From positions 62,001 to 126,000 of the forward strand of contig NZ_JAPEPO010000003.1 of the NCBI RefSeq assembly GCF_026340095.1: DNA of 64,000 nt. The letters are read 5' to 3'. Origin of the DNA: Streptomyces sp. NBC_01446. GTDB taxonomy: Bacteria; Actinomycetota; Actinomycetes; Streptomycetales; Streptomycetaceae. A model generated the notes under the pieces. It was not told where the DNA came from. It ran no database searches and saw nothing but the letters and a program-made list of their open reading frames with translations. Made by a program: the position numbers and the translations under genes. Of this stretch, positions 1-7,402 are shown in pieces (within the stretch, counting starts at the first letter, position 1; each line of letters begins with the position of its first letter).

Positions 1-15
1 CTGTTTGTTGTGGTG

Positions 16-1596
16 ATGGGGGAATGGGCCGGGGAGACGATCGGGCCGGATGTATGGGAGACCTGCCGGGATTTGATCCCGGCAGGGAGTGTGTTCGCGT
101 TCCTGGCCGAGCATCGCAGCGCGCTGTTCGAAGCGGAGATGTTTGCGGACATGTACCCGTCGGCGAACGGGCGGCCGAGCATGCCGCCGCAGATCCTGGC
201 CGCTTCGATCACGCTACAGGCCCTGCACGGGCTTTCGGACTTCGAGACGGTCCAGGAGCTGCGGTGCGACCTGCGGTGGAAGGCCGCCTGTGGACTGGGC
301 CTTCATGACATGGCGTTCGATCCGTCGTTGCTGGCCTACTTCCGCCGCCGGCTGGCCCGTTCCGCCCGGCCGAACCGGGTATTCGAGGCTGTGCGTGAGG
401 TCGTGAAGGCCACCGGTGTCCTCAAGGGCAAGCACCGCCGGGCGCTGGATTCCACTGTGCTGGACGACGCGGTGGCCACCCAGGACACCGTCACCCAGAT
501 CATCGCCGCCATCCGGGCGGTGATCCGGGAAGTCCCCGGGGCCGGCGAGGTGGCAGCCGTGCAGTGCACCGCGCACGACTACAACGACCCGGGCAAGCCG
601 AGGATCGCCTGGAACGACGAGCAGGCCCGTGCCGACCTGGTCGACGCCCTGGTCGGTGACGCACTGCGGCTGCTGGGCCATCTGCCCGAGCAGCAGCTCG
701 ACGAGAAGGCCGCGAACGCGGTCGGCATCCTGGCCCTGGTCGCAGGTCAGGACGTGGAGCCCGCCGAGGACTCCGACGGCCGCGACGGGCGCTGGCGCAT
801 CACCCAGGGCACCGCACCAAACCGGATGGTCTCCACTGTCGACCCCGAAGCCCGGCACGTGCACAAGACCCGCACCCACCAACAGGATGGCTTCAAGGCC
901 CACCTCGCCATGGAGCCCGAGACCGGGTTATACACCGCCGTCGCCCTGCGGCCCGGAGCCGGTCCCGAGCACCACGAGGCGATGGTCGGAATCGACCTGC
1001 TCACCGACGAGGACGAGCCCGTTGACGCCTTCGGTGACACCGCCTACTCCACCGGCGACGCCCGCCACAGCCTCGAAACTGCCGGTCACCGGCTGTTCCT
1101 CAAACCCGCACCACTGCGGCCCGCCGTCCCTGGCGGCTTCACCCTCGACGACTTCATCATCGACACCGGCGCCGCCACCGTGACCTGCCCCGCCGGACAC
1201 ACCGTCCCTTTATCCGCTCCCGCCGGGCAGCACCACCAGCGCAAAGCCTCGTTCAAGGACGTGTGCGCCGGATGCCCCCTTCGTGAGCGGTGCACCAAGG
1301 CCAAGGCCGGGCGGATCCTGACCATCCGTCCGCACCACGACCTGCTCGCCGCCGCTCGCCACCAGACCGCCACCGATCCCGACTGGCAGGCTGACTACCG
1401 GCGCTGGAGACCACCAGTCGAACGCGCCGTCGCCTGGCTCGTCCACCACAACAACCGCAAACTCCGCTACCGCGGCACCATCAAGAACGACGCCTGGCTC
1501 CACACCCGAGCAGCCGCCCTCAACCTCCGCCGACTGATCAACCTCGGACTCACCCGAACCAACGGAACCTGGCACCTCACCCCGGTCAATACATAG
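16..1596 (+). CDS. IS1182-family DDE transposase
   Basis: The product is about 526 residues and is a transposase that would mobilise its own insertion sequence. The N-terminal part (FADMYPSANGRPSMPPQ) is the conserved DUF772-type domain of IS1182 transposases. The middle carries the DDE core with a clear DTAYSTGDARH segment, and the C-terminal part has the cysteine cluster CAGCPLRERC followed by the conserved VERAVAWLVHHNNRKLRYRG block. The frame is open throughout and looks full length. GTG codons at 10 and 13 and ATG at 16 are all possible starts; the left terminal repeat lies outside the window, so the start cannot be fixed. It is probably an intact copy. Confidence 0.9.
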   Translation: MGEWAGETIGPDVWETCRDLIPAGSVFAFLAEHRSALFEAEMFADMYPSANGRPSMPPQILAASITLQALHGLSDFETVQELRCDLRWKAACGLGLHDMAFDPSLLAYFRRRLARSARPNRVFEAVREVVKATGVLKGKHRRALDSTVLDDAVATQDTVTQIIAAIRAVIREVPGAGEVAAVQCTAHDYNDPGKPRIAWNDEQARADLVDALVGDALRLLGHLPEQQLDEKAANAVGILALVAGQDVEPAEDSDGRDGRWRITQGTAPNRMVSTVDPEARHVHKTRTHQQDGFKAHLAMEPETGLYTAVALRPGAGPEHHEAMVGIDLLTDEDEPVDAFGDTAYSTGDARHSLETAGHRLFLKPAPLRPAVPGGFTLDDFIIDTGAATVTCPAGHTVPLSAPAGQHHQRKASFKDVCAGCPLRERCTKAKAGRILTIRPHHDLLAAARHQTATDPDWQADYRRWRPPVERAVAWLVHHNNRKLRYRGTIKNDAWLHTRAAALNLRRLINLGLTRTNGTWHLTPVNT

Positions 1597-1762
1597 CCGG
1601 AGGGGCCGCCCGGCCTGCGGCCGGACAACCCCTCAGCAAGATCTTCATGAGTCTTCTAGGCCGTGTGTCGGAAGTGGATCTCGAACGGTGCGGCGAAGGT
1701 TCAAATAGCAGTGGGCCCGTGGTGTCGGTCGGCACCGTTGGCCTGGGTGCGTACGCCGATCA

Positions 1763-2317
1763 TCAGTCCCAGATCAGCCTGCCGCCCTGAACACGTCCAG
1801 TTGCGCCCTGCGCCCCCGCAGAAATCTGCTCCATGAGGACGACCGTCTCGCTGAACAGAACGGTCAGTGACTCGTGAACTCCGAAGGATGGCGCATCCCC
1901 ATCGCCGAATGAACCGATCTGACCGCTACGCGCATCCAGGAACTTGCCGTAACAAGTATCGTCGTCCGAGATGATCGGAATCCACTGCTCATGCCAGAAG
2001 GGAAACTCCGTATCGGGGGACGGGTCGTCGCGCTCGATCTCCATCTTGAAGTGGTACGTCCGCTCCATGGCCGCGAGTCCCAGCAAATCGCGGTTGCTGC
2101 CGGGCACGACCCCCTCCGTGACACCCTCAGGGCCGTTGTCGGCCCCGGATGCCTGGAGCCACGTCCGAAGGTCGACCGGGAAAACGACGCCCATGCGCTT
2201 CTCTGCCGCAGTGATCGCTGCCGGCGGAGCGGGAGCAAGGATCGACGACGCAGTCGTCGGTGCATGCGTCTCCAGCCAGTCCACCAATCGCTGCCACGCC
2301 AACTGCACGTCCCCCAT
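1763..2317 (-). CDS. SMI1/KNR4 (SUKH) family protein
   Basis: A 184-residue cytoplasmic protein with no signal peptide. The order of features fits the SMI1/KNR4 fold: an N-terminal helix, then ITAAEKRMGVVFPVDLRTWL, a glycine/asparagine-rich loop, and a C-terminal WHEQWIPIISDDDTCYGKF block with the tryptophan and acidic motif typical of the family. SUKH proteins in bacteria are often immunity proteins to contact-dependent toxins, but no toxin gene is adjacent, so that role is only inferred. ATG at 2317 is preferred over ATG at 2323 because the GAAAGG ribosome binding site lies about 7 nt upstream of it. Confidence 0.75.
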   Translation of the reverse strand: MGDVQLAWQRLVDWLETHAPTTASSILAPAPPAAITAAEKRMGVVFPVDLRTWLQASGADNGPEGVTEGVVPGSNRDLLGLAAMERTYHFKMEIERDDPSPDTEFPFWHEQWIPIISDDDTCYGKFLDARSGQIGSFGDGDAPSFGVHESLTVLFSETVVLMEQISAGAQGATGRVQGGRLIWD

Positions 2318-2329
2318 GGTCATTCCTTT

Positions 2330-2476
2330 CTGAACGTCTACCTCAGGGCCTGACGGCGCACTCTACGGCCCGGCAGCGAAGCGCCCCAGAAGCGCAACGT
2401 CGTGCGCGAGGACGACTTCGGCTGTGTGTTCTGCGGCATGAAACCTGTATCCCATCGCGTGACAGCCGAGGGTCAC
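2330..2476 (+). pseudogene. Possible CxxC-protein remnant cut by IS3
   Basis: Between the SMI1 gene and the IS3 left end, one plus frame reads KRNVVREDDFGCVFCGMKP and stops near the IS end. The CVFC pair and the acidic run before it look like coding sequence for a small zinc-type protein, but there is no start and the rest is missing. This is a weak call. Confidence 0.2.
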
Positions 2477-2520
2477 TGAGGGGCCCTGCGGTTCTCGGAC
2501 AGCGGTGTTGAGGGTTCTCC

Positions 2521-3405
2521 TTATGCCGCTGTCTGCAACTCCTCGTACTCGGCGTGGACTTCTGCGGGTGTCTTGTAGCCGAGGCCGGAGTGGAGGCGTT
2601 TTCGATTGTAGAACATCTCGATGTAGCGGACGATCGCCCGGCGGGCATGTGCGCGTGTTGGGAACGTAGTTCGGTGCACGAGTTCGTTCTTGAGGGCGCC
2701 GAAAAATGATTCAGCCATCGCATTGTCCCAACAGACACCGGTGCGGCCGACCGACGCTCGCAGGCCCAACGAGCGGAGCTTGCAACGAAGTTCCCGAGAC
2801 GTGTATTGACTGCCGCGGTCGGAATGAAATATGCAGCCTTCGGCGAGGTCGATGTTCCGGGCCGCCATATCGAGTGCATCCGATATGAGAGAGGTCTTCA
2901 TGTGGTCGGCCATCGCCCAGCCGACCACCGCTTTGGTGTGGCAGTCGATGACGGTCGCGAGATACAAGAACCCGGCCCAGGTGTGAACATAGGTGATATC
3001 GCTGACCAGTTTGCGCCCGGGAGCGTCAGCGGTGAAGTCACGGGCCAGAAGGTCGGGCGTGGCCGGCGCCGCATCATCGGCGATCGTGGTCGCCCGCCAG
3101 GGCCGCGGCTGGCATGGCACCAGGCCGAGCTCGCGCATCAGCGCGCGGACCAGTTCCGCTCCGGCCTGCACGTTCATCCGCTGGAGCGCGGCGTGGACAC
3201 GCCGGTAGCCGTAGGTCTCCTGCGAGTCGGAGAAGATCTGGAGGATGACAGCGCTCAGTTCCGCACGGCGCTTCGCGGTGGCCGACAATGGCCTGGACTT
3301 CCAGTGGTAGAAGCCCGATGTGGATACTCCCGCCCAGGTGCACATCTGCTGCTGCACGGGAAAGTTGTCGGCCTCGTCGTCGATGAACTCGTACTTCTCC
3401 GTCAC
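2521..3405 (-). CDS. IS3-family transposase OrfB (DDE integrase core)
   Basis: A 294-residue OrfB with an HTH_21-type N-terminal region (CTWAGVSTSGFYHW) and an rve integrase core. The DDE residues sit in LVSDITYVHTW, FHSDRGSQYTS and WDNAMAESFFGALKNEL. It starts with GTG overlapping the OrfA stop as GTGA, so it is translationally coupled or made as a frameshift fusion, as is usual in IS3. It looks intact. Confidence 0.95.
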   Translation of the reverse strand: MTEKYEFIDDEADNFPVQQQMCTWAGVSTSGFYHWKSRPLSATAKRRAELSAVILQIFSDSQETYGYRRVHAALQRMNVQAGAELVRALMRELGLVPCQPRPWRATTIADDAAPATPDLLARDFTADAPGRKLVSDITYVHTWAGFLYLATVIDCHTKAVVGWAMADHMKTSLISDALDMAARNIDLAEGCIFHSDRGSQYTSRELRCKLRSLGLRASVGRTGVCWDNAMAESFFGALKNELVHRTTFPTRAHARRAIVRYIEMFYNRKRLHSGLGYKTPAEVHAEYEELQTAA

Positions 3406-3692
3406 CGGTATTCCTGGGCGAAGAAGGCCGCCGTTTTTCCCAGGAACTCGGTCTTCATGCGGAGTTCCCGGTTCTCGCGTTGCAGTTCGCGCAGGCGGGC
3501 GCGTTCGCTGATGCTCAGGGGAGGCTCCTCCCCGGCGTGCTCTTGCCGGTACCGGCTGACCCAGGTGCCCAGCGTTCCCTCGTTCACTTGTATCTCTCGG
3601 GCGACCTCGGCGATCGGGCGGGACTCCACGACCACCATCTTGACCGCCTCGTCCCGAAACTCAGGACTGAACTTCCTACGCTTCTGTGTCAC
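3402..3692 (-). CDS. IS3-family transposase OrfA (HTH)
   Basis: A 96-residue protein with the classic IS3 OrfA layout. The N-terminal RRKFSPEFRDEAVKMV motif and an HTH are followed by a leucine-zipper-like coiled coil (LRELQRENRELRMKTEFLG). It overlaps OrfB by 4 nt. It binds the terminal repeats and works with OrfB. Confidence 0.95.
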   Translation of the reverse strand: MTQKRRKFSPEFRDEAVKMVVVESRPIAEVAREIQVNEGTLGTWVSRYRQEHAGEEPPLSISERARLRELQRENRELRMKTEFLGKTAAFFAQEYR

Positions 3693-3934
3693 GTGCTCTC
3701 TCCGCCGTTCTGGACTTCGATCCTATGGGGACCGCTGTCCGAGAACTTCGAGGCGCCTCAATCGGCGATCATTTGATCAAGCGCGGGGACTGACAACCAC
3801 ACAGCGGGAGCCCGACCGCCATACCGCTGGTCGCGGACCAGGTCTGCGGTGATCTCGATCTCGGAGTCGGTCATGCGAAGCCACAGGCACGCAGCTGGCG
3901 TCCTCCACCGAGACGGTGACCGTCCCCTGACCGG

Positions 3935-4087
3935 CGCGCAGCCCGATACGCCAACGAGCCCGGCGCGCACTACGTCCTGGTCTCCACCGCGGACACCGAC
4001 GGCCTCGGCGAATTCCAGTTCCGCTCGTACCGGATCGTGGAGGGCGAGGTCACCGAGGAGAAGGTCACGGTCGTCGAGGCATACTGA
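3935..4087 (+). pseudogene. C-terminal remnant of an unidentified protein
   Basis: An open plus frame with no usable start ends at TGA 4085-4087. It encodes a plausible C-terminus (GAHYVLVSTADTDGLGEF, then EGEVTEEKVTVVEAY) with normal Streptomyces codon bias. The upstream part is missing. The minus frame beside it (3873 downward, MTDSEIEITADLVRDQ) resembles the first residues of an aminoglycoside phosphotransferase family protein, so this stretch seems to be a patchwork of fragments. The family of the plus-strand piece was not recognised. Confidence 0.3.
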
Positions 4088-4124
4088 TCACCGTACGCCC
4101 GACCAACTCGCCCAATCGGAGACG

Positions 4125-4370
4125 GTGTTGAAGCGACGGTCACACGGACAGCGCCCCACCATCGAGGACGTCGCGCGCCGCGCGGGGGTGTCGAGATCGA
4201 CGGTCTCGCGAGTGATCAACCGCGAGCCCCGGGTGCGGGCCGAGGTCGTGGTGCGCGTCCGCCAAGTGATCGCCGAGCTGGACTACGTGCCCAATCAGGC
4301 CGCCCGCCAGCTGGTCACCCACCGCACGGGCGCCGTCGCCGTCGTCGGTGATTCCCTCGGCGGCGGGAAC
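4125..4370 (+). pseudogene. LacI-family regulator, N-terminal HTH only
   Basis: The frame begins with GTG TTG at 4125 and encodes a textbook LacI DNA-binding domain: TIEDVARRAGVSRSTVSRVI followed by the hinge region ELDYVPNQAARQLVTHRTGA. Homology stops near residue 80. The ligand-binding domain is absent and the frame then runs antisense through a DUF6233 gene fragment. A full LacI protein has about 330-350 residues, so this is a truncated gene whose 3' part was lost at a junction near 4370. Confidence 0.75.
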
Positions 4371-4375
4371 GTGCC

Positions 4376-4639
4376 CCGCGCTTGCTCCTCGGTGATCGAC
4401 TTCGTGCGGTTCTTCGCCATGTGGCAGCCCCCGACGTGGACGTACACCGGCGCCCGGCCCGAGCCGATCCCCAGCTCTATCAACCAGTCCGCGGCCGGCG
4501 GCCGCATCCGCTCACCCCGCAACCGCTCCGCCTCGCGCCGCTCAGCGTCCGCGATCCACCTGCGCATACGCGCGAGATCGCGTTCCTGTACCCGCTCCAG
4601 GAACCGGAGAGTGTCGATGTGGTGGGTCTCGTCAGACAT
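4376..4639 (-). pseudogene. DUF6233 family protein, 3'-truncated
   Basis: The minus frame from ATG 4639 encodes the conserved DUF6233 core: a charged helix (RWIADAERREAERLRG), PPAADWLIELGIG, and the PVYVHVGGCHMA block. Homology ends near residue 88, where the sequence runs into the truncated LacI gene on the other strand. Its start codon overlaps the stop of the LexA-like gene by one base, so these genes formed one operon. The function of DUF6233 is unknown. Confidence 0.65.
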
Positions 4640-4869
4640 CAGCTGAGCCGGTACTCCCGCGAGCCAGCGCCTGGAGCACGCCGAAGGGCGCCTGCCTCTT
4701 CTAGACGGCGCAGCTGATACAGGACCGATGACGGGCTGGACAGGCCCACCGCCACAGCGATCTCCCGGACCGTAGGCACCTCACCGTGATCCGCGATGTG
4801 GGCGCGTATAGCCGCGAGAACCGAGCGCTGCCGCTCGGTGACCTCCCAGGACCGCCGGACCCGGGTCAT
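4639..4869 (-). CDS. LexA-like winged HTH protein (DNA-binding domain only)
   Basis: A 76-residue protein equivalent to the LexA N-terminal domain: TERQRSVLAAIRAHIADHG, PTVREIAVAVGLSSPSSV and YQLRRLEEAGALRR. It lacks the LexA S24 autoprotease domain, so it cannot self-cleave, and it is more likely a small local regulator than the SOS repressor. It overlaps the upstream gene by 4 nt and is coupled to the DUF6233 remnant downstream, forming a three-gene cassette of a type common in Streptomyces accessory DNA. Confidence 0.75.
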   Translation of the reverse strand: MTRVRRSWEVTERQRSVLAAIRAHIADHGEVPTVREIAVAVGLSSPSSVLYQLRRLEEAGALRRAPGAGSREYRLS

Positions 4870-5069
4870 GACTCCTCCTGCCCGGCCCGGCGCCGCAGGT
4901 CGGCCCGCCGCTCCCGCGGAACGTCCCGCACGAGCCGCCGGGACAGATCGATCAACCGCCGCCGCAGCCGCGTATTACTGCCCGCCGCAGCCCCGGCGAG
5001 CGCCCTATAGGTGCGGTCCCATTCGCGCTGAGACTGCACGATGTCGGGGGAATGTCCGCTGTGCACCAT
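4866..5069 (-). CDS. Small hypothetical protein of the LexA-like/DUF6233 cassette
   Basis: A 67-residue, strongly basic and helical protein (QREWDRTYRALAG, RLRRRLIDLSRRLVRDVPRE) with no signal peptide or membrane segment. Its stop overlaps the start of the LexA-like gene by 4 nt, which supports a real gene in an operon. The first residues (MVHSGHSP) fit poorly with the rest and the true start may be slightly downstream. No function can be assigned. Confidence 0.5.
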   Translation of the reverse strand: MVHSGHSPDIVQSQREWDRTYRALAGAAAGSNTRLRRRLIDLSRRLVRDVPRERRADLRRRAGQEES

Positions 5070-5245
5070 GAACCCAGTAGGTCAGGTGTTCGAATTTCTC
5101 GGCAAGGCGTGACACCCTCACCCCAGGTCCGGACGCACCTGTCCTGTGCCAGCGAACCTTGACCGCTTGCCATCGAAGATTGAGTGGTGGGGGCCAGACA
5201 CCCTCTCCGGTTAGCTGAGGATGTGATCAGGCGTGACGGCCCGGT

Positions 5246-5542
5246 CTACCTAACCGGGCCTTCATCTTCTCCTGACTGCTCGTCGGGCATGTCCAGGATG
5301 TCCTCTCGGGTGAGGAACTGAGGGCTCCCAGGGGGTGGGGCCACCCTCGGTGCCATGAGTTCGGTGAGGAGCTTGCTCAGGTCATCCGTGGATAGCGCCA
5401 GGCCTAGGGTCTGCACGATGCGCAGAGCACAGTCCCGGATGGACTGAGCGTCCTTCTCGGGCGCCGCCGTGCTCCTAATCTCGTCACGCACTCGGCTGAA
5501 CTGCTCAGCACTGATTGTTGGCCGACTTACCGGTTGCGCCAT
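5246..5542 (-). CDS. Hypothetical protein under a hairpin-masked ribosome binding site
   Basis: A 98-residue cytoplasmic protein starting at ATG 5542 (MAQPVSRPTISAEQFSRVRD). It is helical and acidic towards the C-terminus, with segments SIRDCALRIVQTLGLALS and LTREDILDMPDEQSGEDE. No family was recognised. A longer reading frame extends upstream, but ATG 5542 has a strong AAGAAGGAG ribosome binding site 6 nt away. That site is embedded in a perfect inverted repeat, which suggests translational control or an operator. It stands alone with no obvious operon partner. Confidence 0.6.
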   Translation of the reverse strand: MAQPVSRPTISAEQFSRVRDEIRSTAAPEKDAQSIRDCALRIVQTLGLALSTDDLSKLLTELMAPRVAPPPGSPQFLTREDILDMPDEQSGEDEGPVR

Positions 5543-5550
5543 GGTGCGCT

Positions 5551-5592
5551 CCTTCTTGAAGAGCGGGCCGTTCCACCCGCTCTTCAAGAAGG
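5551..5592 (-). promoter_or_regulatory. Perfect 17-bp inverted repeat covering the ribosome binding site of the 5246-5542 gene
   Basis: The arms 5551-5567 and 5576-5592 are perfectly complementary (CCTTCTTGAAGAGCGGG) with an 8-nt loop. In the mRNA of the minus-strand gene, the arm nearest the start contains AAGAAGGAG, the Shine-Dalgarno sequence, 6 nt before ATG 5542. When folded, the stem would occlude ribosome binding. In DNA form it could equally be a dyad operator. Confidence 0.7.
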
Positions 5593-6120
5593 CACTGAGC
5601 ACACCCCAACGGCAACTGGAGAGAGCAGGCGCGCAGGCGCCGCCACAATCGCTCAGACTTCGTTGGCACGCGCTCAAGGTGCGCCGTCACAAGACAGCAC
5701 CCGGCGCACGCTCACCGTGGCGTGCCGGGTCGTGCCCGCGAGAACCTCCACCACAAGGCCGCGGCTGGTCGTCGCGTAAGCCTCGCCGACCGACGTCCGA
5801 GCCCTGTGCCCCGGACTCGTGTTGAGTAAGTGCTTCCCGAGCCGGTGAGATTCGGGATCATGAAGCATGCTCCCGAATGACTGGTGCCTCACCCAAGACG
5901 TTGACGACTTCCTCGCCCGAGCCGGGGACTTCCTGCGCTCGCGCCCTGCCCTGCACAACACGCCGCTGACGGACATCGAGAAACTGCGGATACGCGGGGC
6001 GGCCGGGCGCTGACGGCTCCCGGGCGGTGCCATCACGTAGCAGAGAGCGAACCTTTCGCGGCCCTCTGGCGTCCAAGGTCCGGCGTGCCGGAGGTGCCGG
6101 CGGCCGGGGGAGGTTGGTAC
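5593..6120. other. Mostly non-coding stretch with a GNAT fragment
   Basis: Apart from the short acetyltransferase-like fragment at 5867-6013, no gene is recognised here. The long minus-strand frame crossing the interval has atypical composition and spans the start of the neighbouring lipoprotein gene in antisense, so it is not called. Confidence 0.4.
5867..6013 (+). pseudogene. GNAT acetyltransferase N-terminal remnant
   Basis: A 48-codon frame starting ATG 5867 encodes LTQDVDDFLARAGDFLRSRP followed by ALHNTPLTDIEKLRIRG. This pattern opens a common actinobacterial GNAT family protein. It ends abruptly at TGA 6011-6013 with no acetyl-CoA-binding motif, so only the N-terminal part survives. 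Confidence 0.45.
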
Positions 6121-6609
6121 ATGGCGGGCAGGCGGACGGCCGATAGGACGGCGAGCGCGGGGGCGGCTGGATTGGCGAGCGTACGGGCGGTGCTCGCGGC
6201 TGCCCTGATTAGCTTGTCCGTGGCCTGCGCGCAGACGGGCACCACGCAAGGCGGGGCGGACGGTTCCTGCGCGGCCCTGCTCGTGTACCGGGGCCACACC
6301 TACCTGGGGCACGGGCTTTATCCCGATGACGAAGGCGACGGCGTCGGCGTCACGGCTGGCAGACGGCTCGGCACGGGCACCAGACCCGGGTGCGACGACA
6401 CTCCGAACGATGAGGACCAGGGAGTGCCTTCGAGTCCGGTACCCGTGTACGCGATCGAAGGCGTGGACCCCGTCCACGCCGTGACCGTGGACCATCCGGC
6501 CGGCGGCACTCTCTACATCGAGCGGAACTCGGAGAAGACCCTGCCGGAGCTGAGGAAACTGATCGAGGCGCGGGAGCTGGACCCGCCGCCGAAGGCGGCT
6601 ACCAGGTGA
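6121..6609 (+). CDS. DUF6281-type lipoprotein
   Basis: A 162-residue predicted lipoprotein. From ATG 6121 (GGGGGAGG ribosome binding site just upstream) there is a basic N-terminus, a hydrophobic stretch (SVRAVLAAALISLSVAC) ending in a lipobox-like LSVAC, and a mature domain with SCAALLVYRGHTYLGH and RPGCDDTPNDED typical of DUF6281. The cysteine would be lipidated and the protein anchored outside the membrane. Its role is unknown. Its 3' end overlaps the remnant on the other strand by a few bases. Confidence 0.7.
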   Translation: MAGRRTADRTASAGAAGLASVRAVLAAALISLSVACAQTGTTQGGADGSCAALLVYRGHTYLGHGLYPDDEGDGVGVTAGRRLGTGTRPGCDDTPNDEDQGVPSSPVPVYAIEGVDPVHAVTVDHPAGGTLYIERNSEKTLPELRKLIEARELDPPPKAATR

Positions 6610-6766
6610 CGCGCGCCCGCAGGGGCAGGTGGTCGGCCTCCCATCGATGTCTGTGTGTGCAGGGCGTGACCCGCGCACCCCGGCCGAGGACCTGATCGAT
6701 ACGGGCCACTGGGAATGAGGTCGGCCAGGGGAACGCGAACGACGTGTCCGGCTCGTCCGTCCCCAT
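6599..6766 (-). pseudogene. Endonuclease/exonuclease/phosphatase family C-terminal remnant
   Basis: The minus frame ends at TAG (6601-6599) and encodes SFPVARIDQVLGRGARVTP and then WEADHLPLRARV. The order R-I-D-x-V followed by DHLPL is the C-terminal signature of endonuclease/exonuclease/phosphatase-fold hydrolases, where the histidine and aspartate are catalytic. The upstream catalytic part is missing. Confidence 0.5.
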
Positions 6767-6997
6767 GGTCACCAGAGCCGACCGAAACCTGCAACGGGCC
6801 GACCTGGGCGATCAGCAGTTCGCCGCGATGCCCGGCCGTCGCGGGCTCGAGGCTCCATGCCTGGGCCGATCTGGAGACCGCTGGCAGCCGCTCCGCTGAC
6901 CTGCGGCGCCTGGGCCACCGCAGCCAAGGTTCTCCAGATCTTTAGATGTCTCACGAGACAGGGGGTGCAACTCCAACTGACATTGACGACGATGGGG

Positions 6998-7398
6998 TCA
7001 CCGTCGAGGCGTGAGAGGTACGACGGTCGCTGACTGGTCTGAGATCTGCTCACGAAGAGCGGCGTTCTCGCCGTACAGCGCAGCAATGACGGTTGCTGCG
7101 GCGTCAACTTGATCCTGGAGACGATCACGGTGTTTTCGGGATTCCCGGAGCTGCGCGCGTAGGGCGGTGATGGCCTCGGCCTGTTTGCGGTCTTGGAGAC
7201 GGGCTGGGCTGTGCCCGATGCGGTGGTCCCATCCGGCCAGCACGGGGTGGCGCGGCTGACACCGGCTTCGCGCCAGAGGTTGTTCTTGGTGAGTTTGCCG
7301 TCGGTGCGGGTGGGGCGGCCGGCGAAGAGCCGTTCCATGGCATCGCGCAGGGCGCGTTCGGGACGGAGTGAGACGCTCGAACGCTCGGCTGACGTCAT
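6998..7398 (-). pseudogene. HTH/coiled-coil accessory protein with a frameshift
   Basis: ATG 7398 opens a frame with LRPERALRDAMERLFAG and KLTKNNLWREAGVSRAT. Near 7245 the similarity passes to another frame, LAGWDHRIGHSPARLQDRK, and continues as a coiled coil (LRAQLRESRKHRDRLQDQVD) to a stop at 6998. The two halves together make one protein of about 135 residues with an HTH and a coiled coil. Such proteins often accompany integrases or transposons in Streptomyces, as I recall; no integrase is next to this one. The frameshift implies a pseudogene unless it is a sequencing error. Confidence 0.55.
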
Positions 7399-7402
7399 GG
7401 GA

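Larger units (their letters stand above)
2477..3760 (-). mobile_element. Complete IS3-family element
   Basis: The element is 1284 bp and bounded by 30-bp imperfect inverted repeats at 2477-2506 and 3731-3760. The inner half GTTCTCGGACAGCGGT is identical in both, and the tips are TGAGG and CCTCA. It encodes overlapping OrfA and OrfB on the minus strand. The flanking trinucleotides (CAC on the left, ATC on the right) do not match, so no target duplication is visible; the flanks may have been rearranged after insertion. Confidence 0.9.

Noticed and set aside
3761..3873. Aminoglycoside phosphotransferase start (MTDSEIEITADLVRDQ)
   Set aside because: Only about 15 residues resemble the family, followed by unrelated sequence; too short to list as its own gene fragment.
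5079..5110. Possible tRNA 3' end or attachment site (GGTCAGGTGTTCGAATTTCT)
   Set aside because: The TTCGAAT loop is present but the flanking 5-nt stems do not pair, no anticodon or acceptor arm can be built, and no integrase or second copy is seen.
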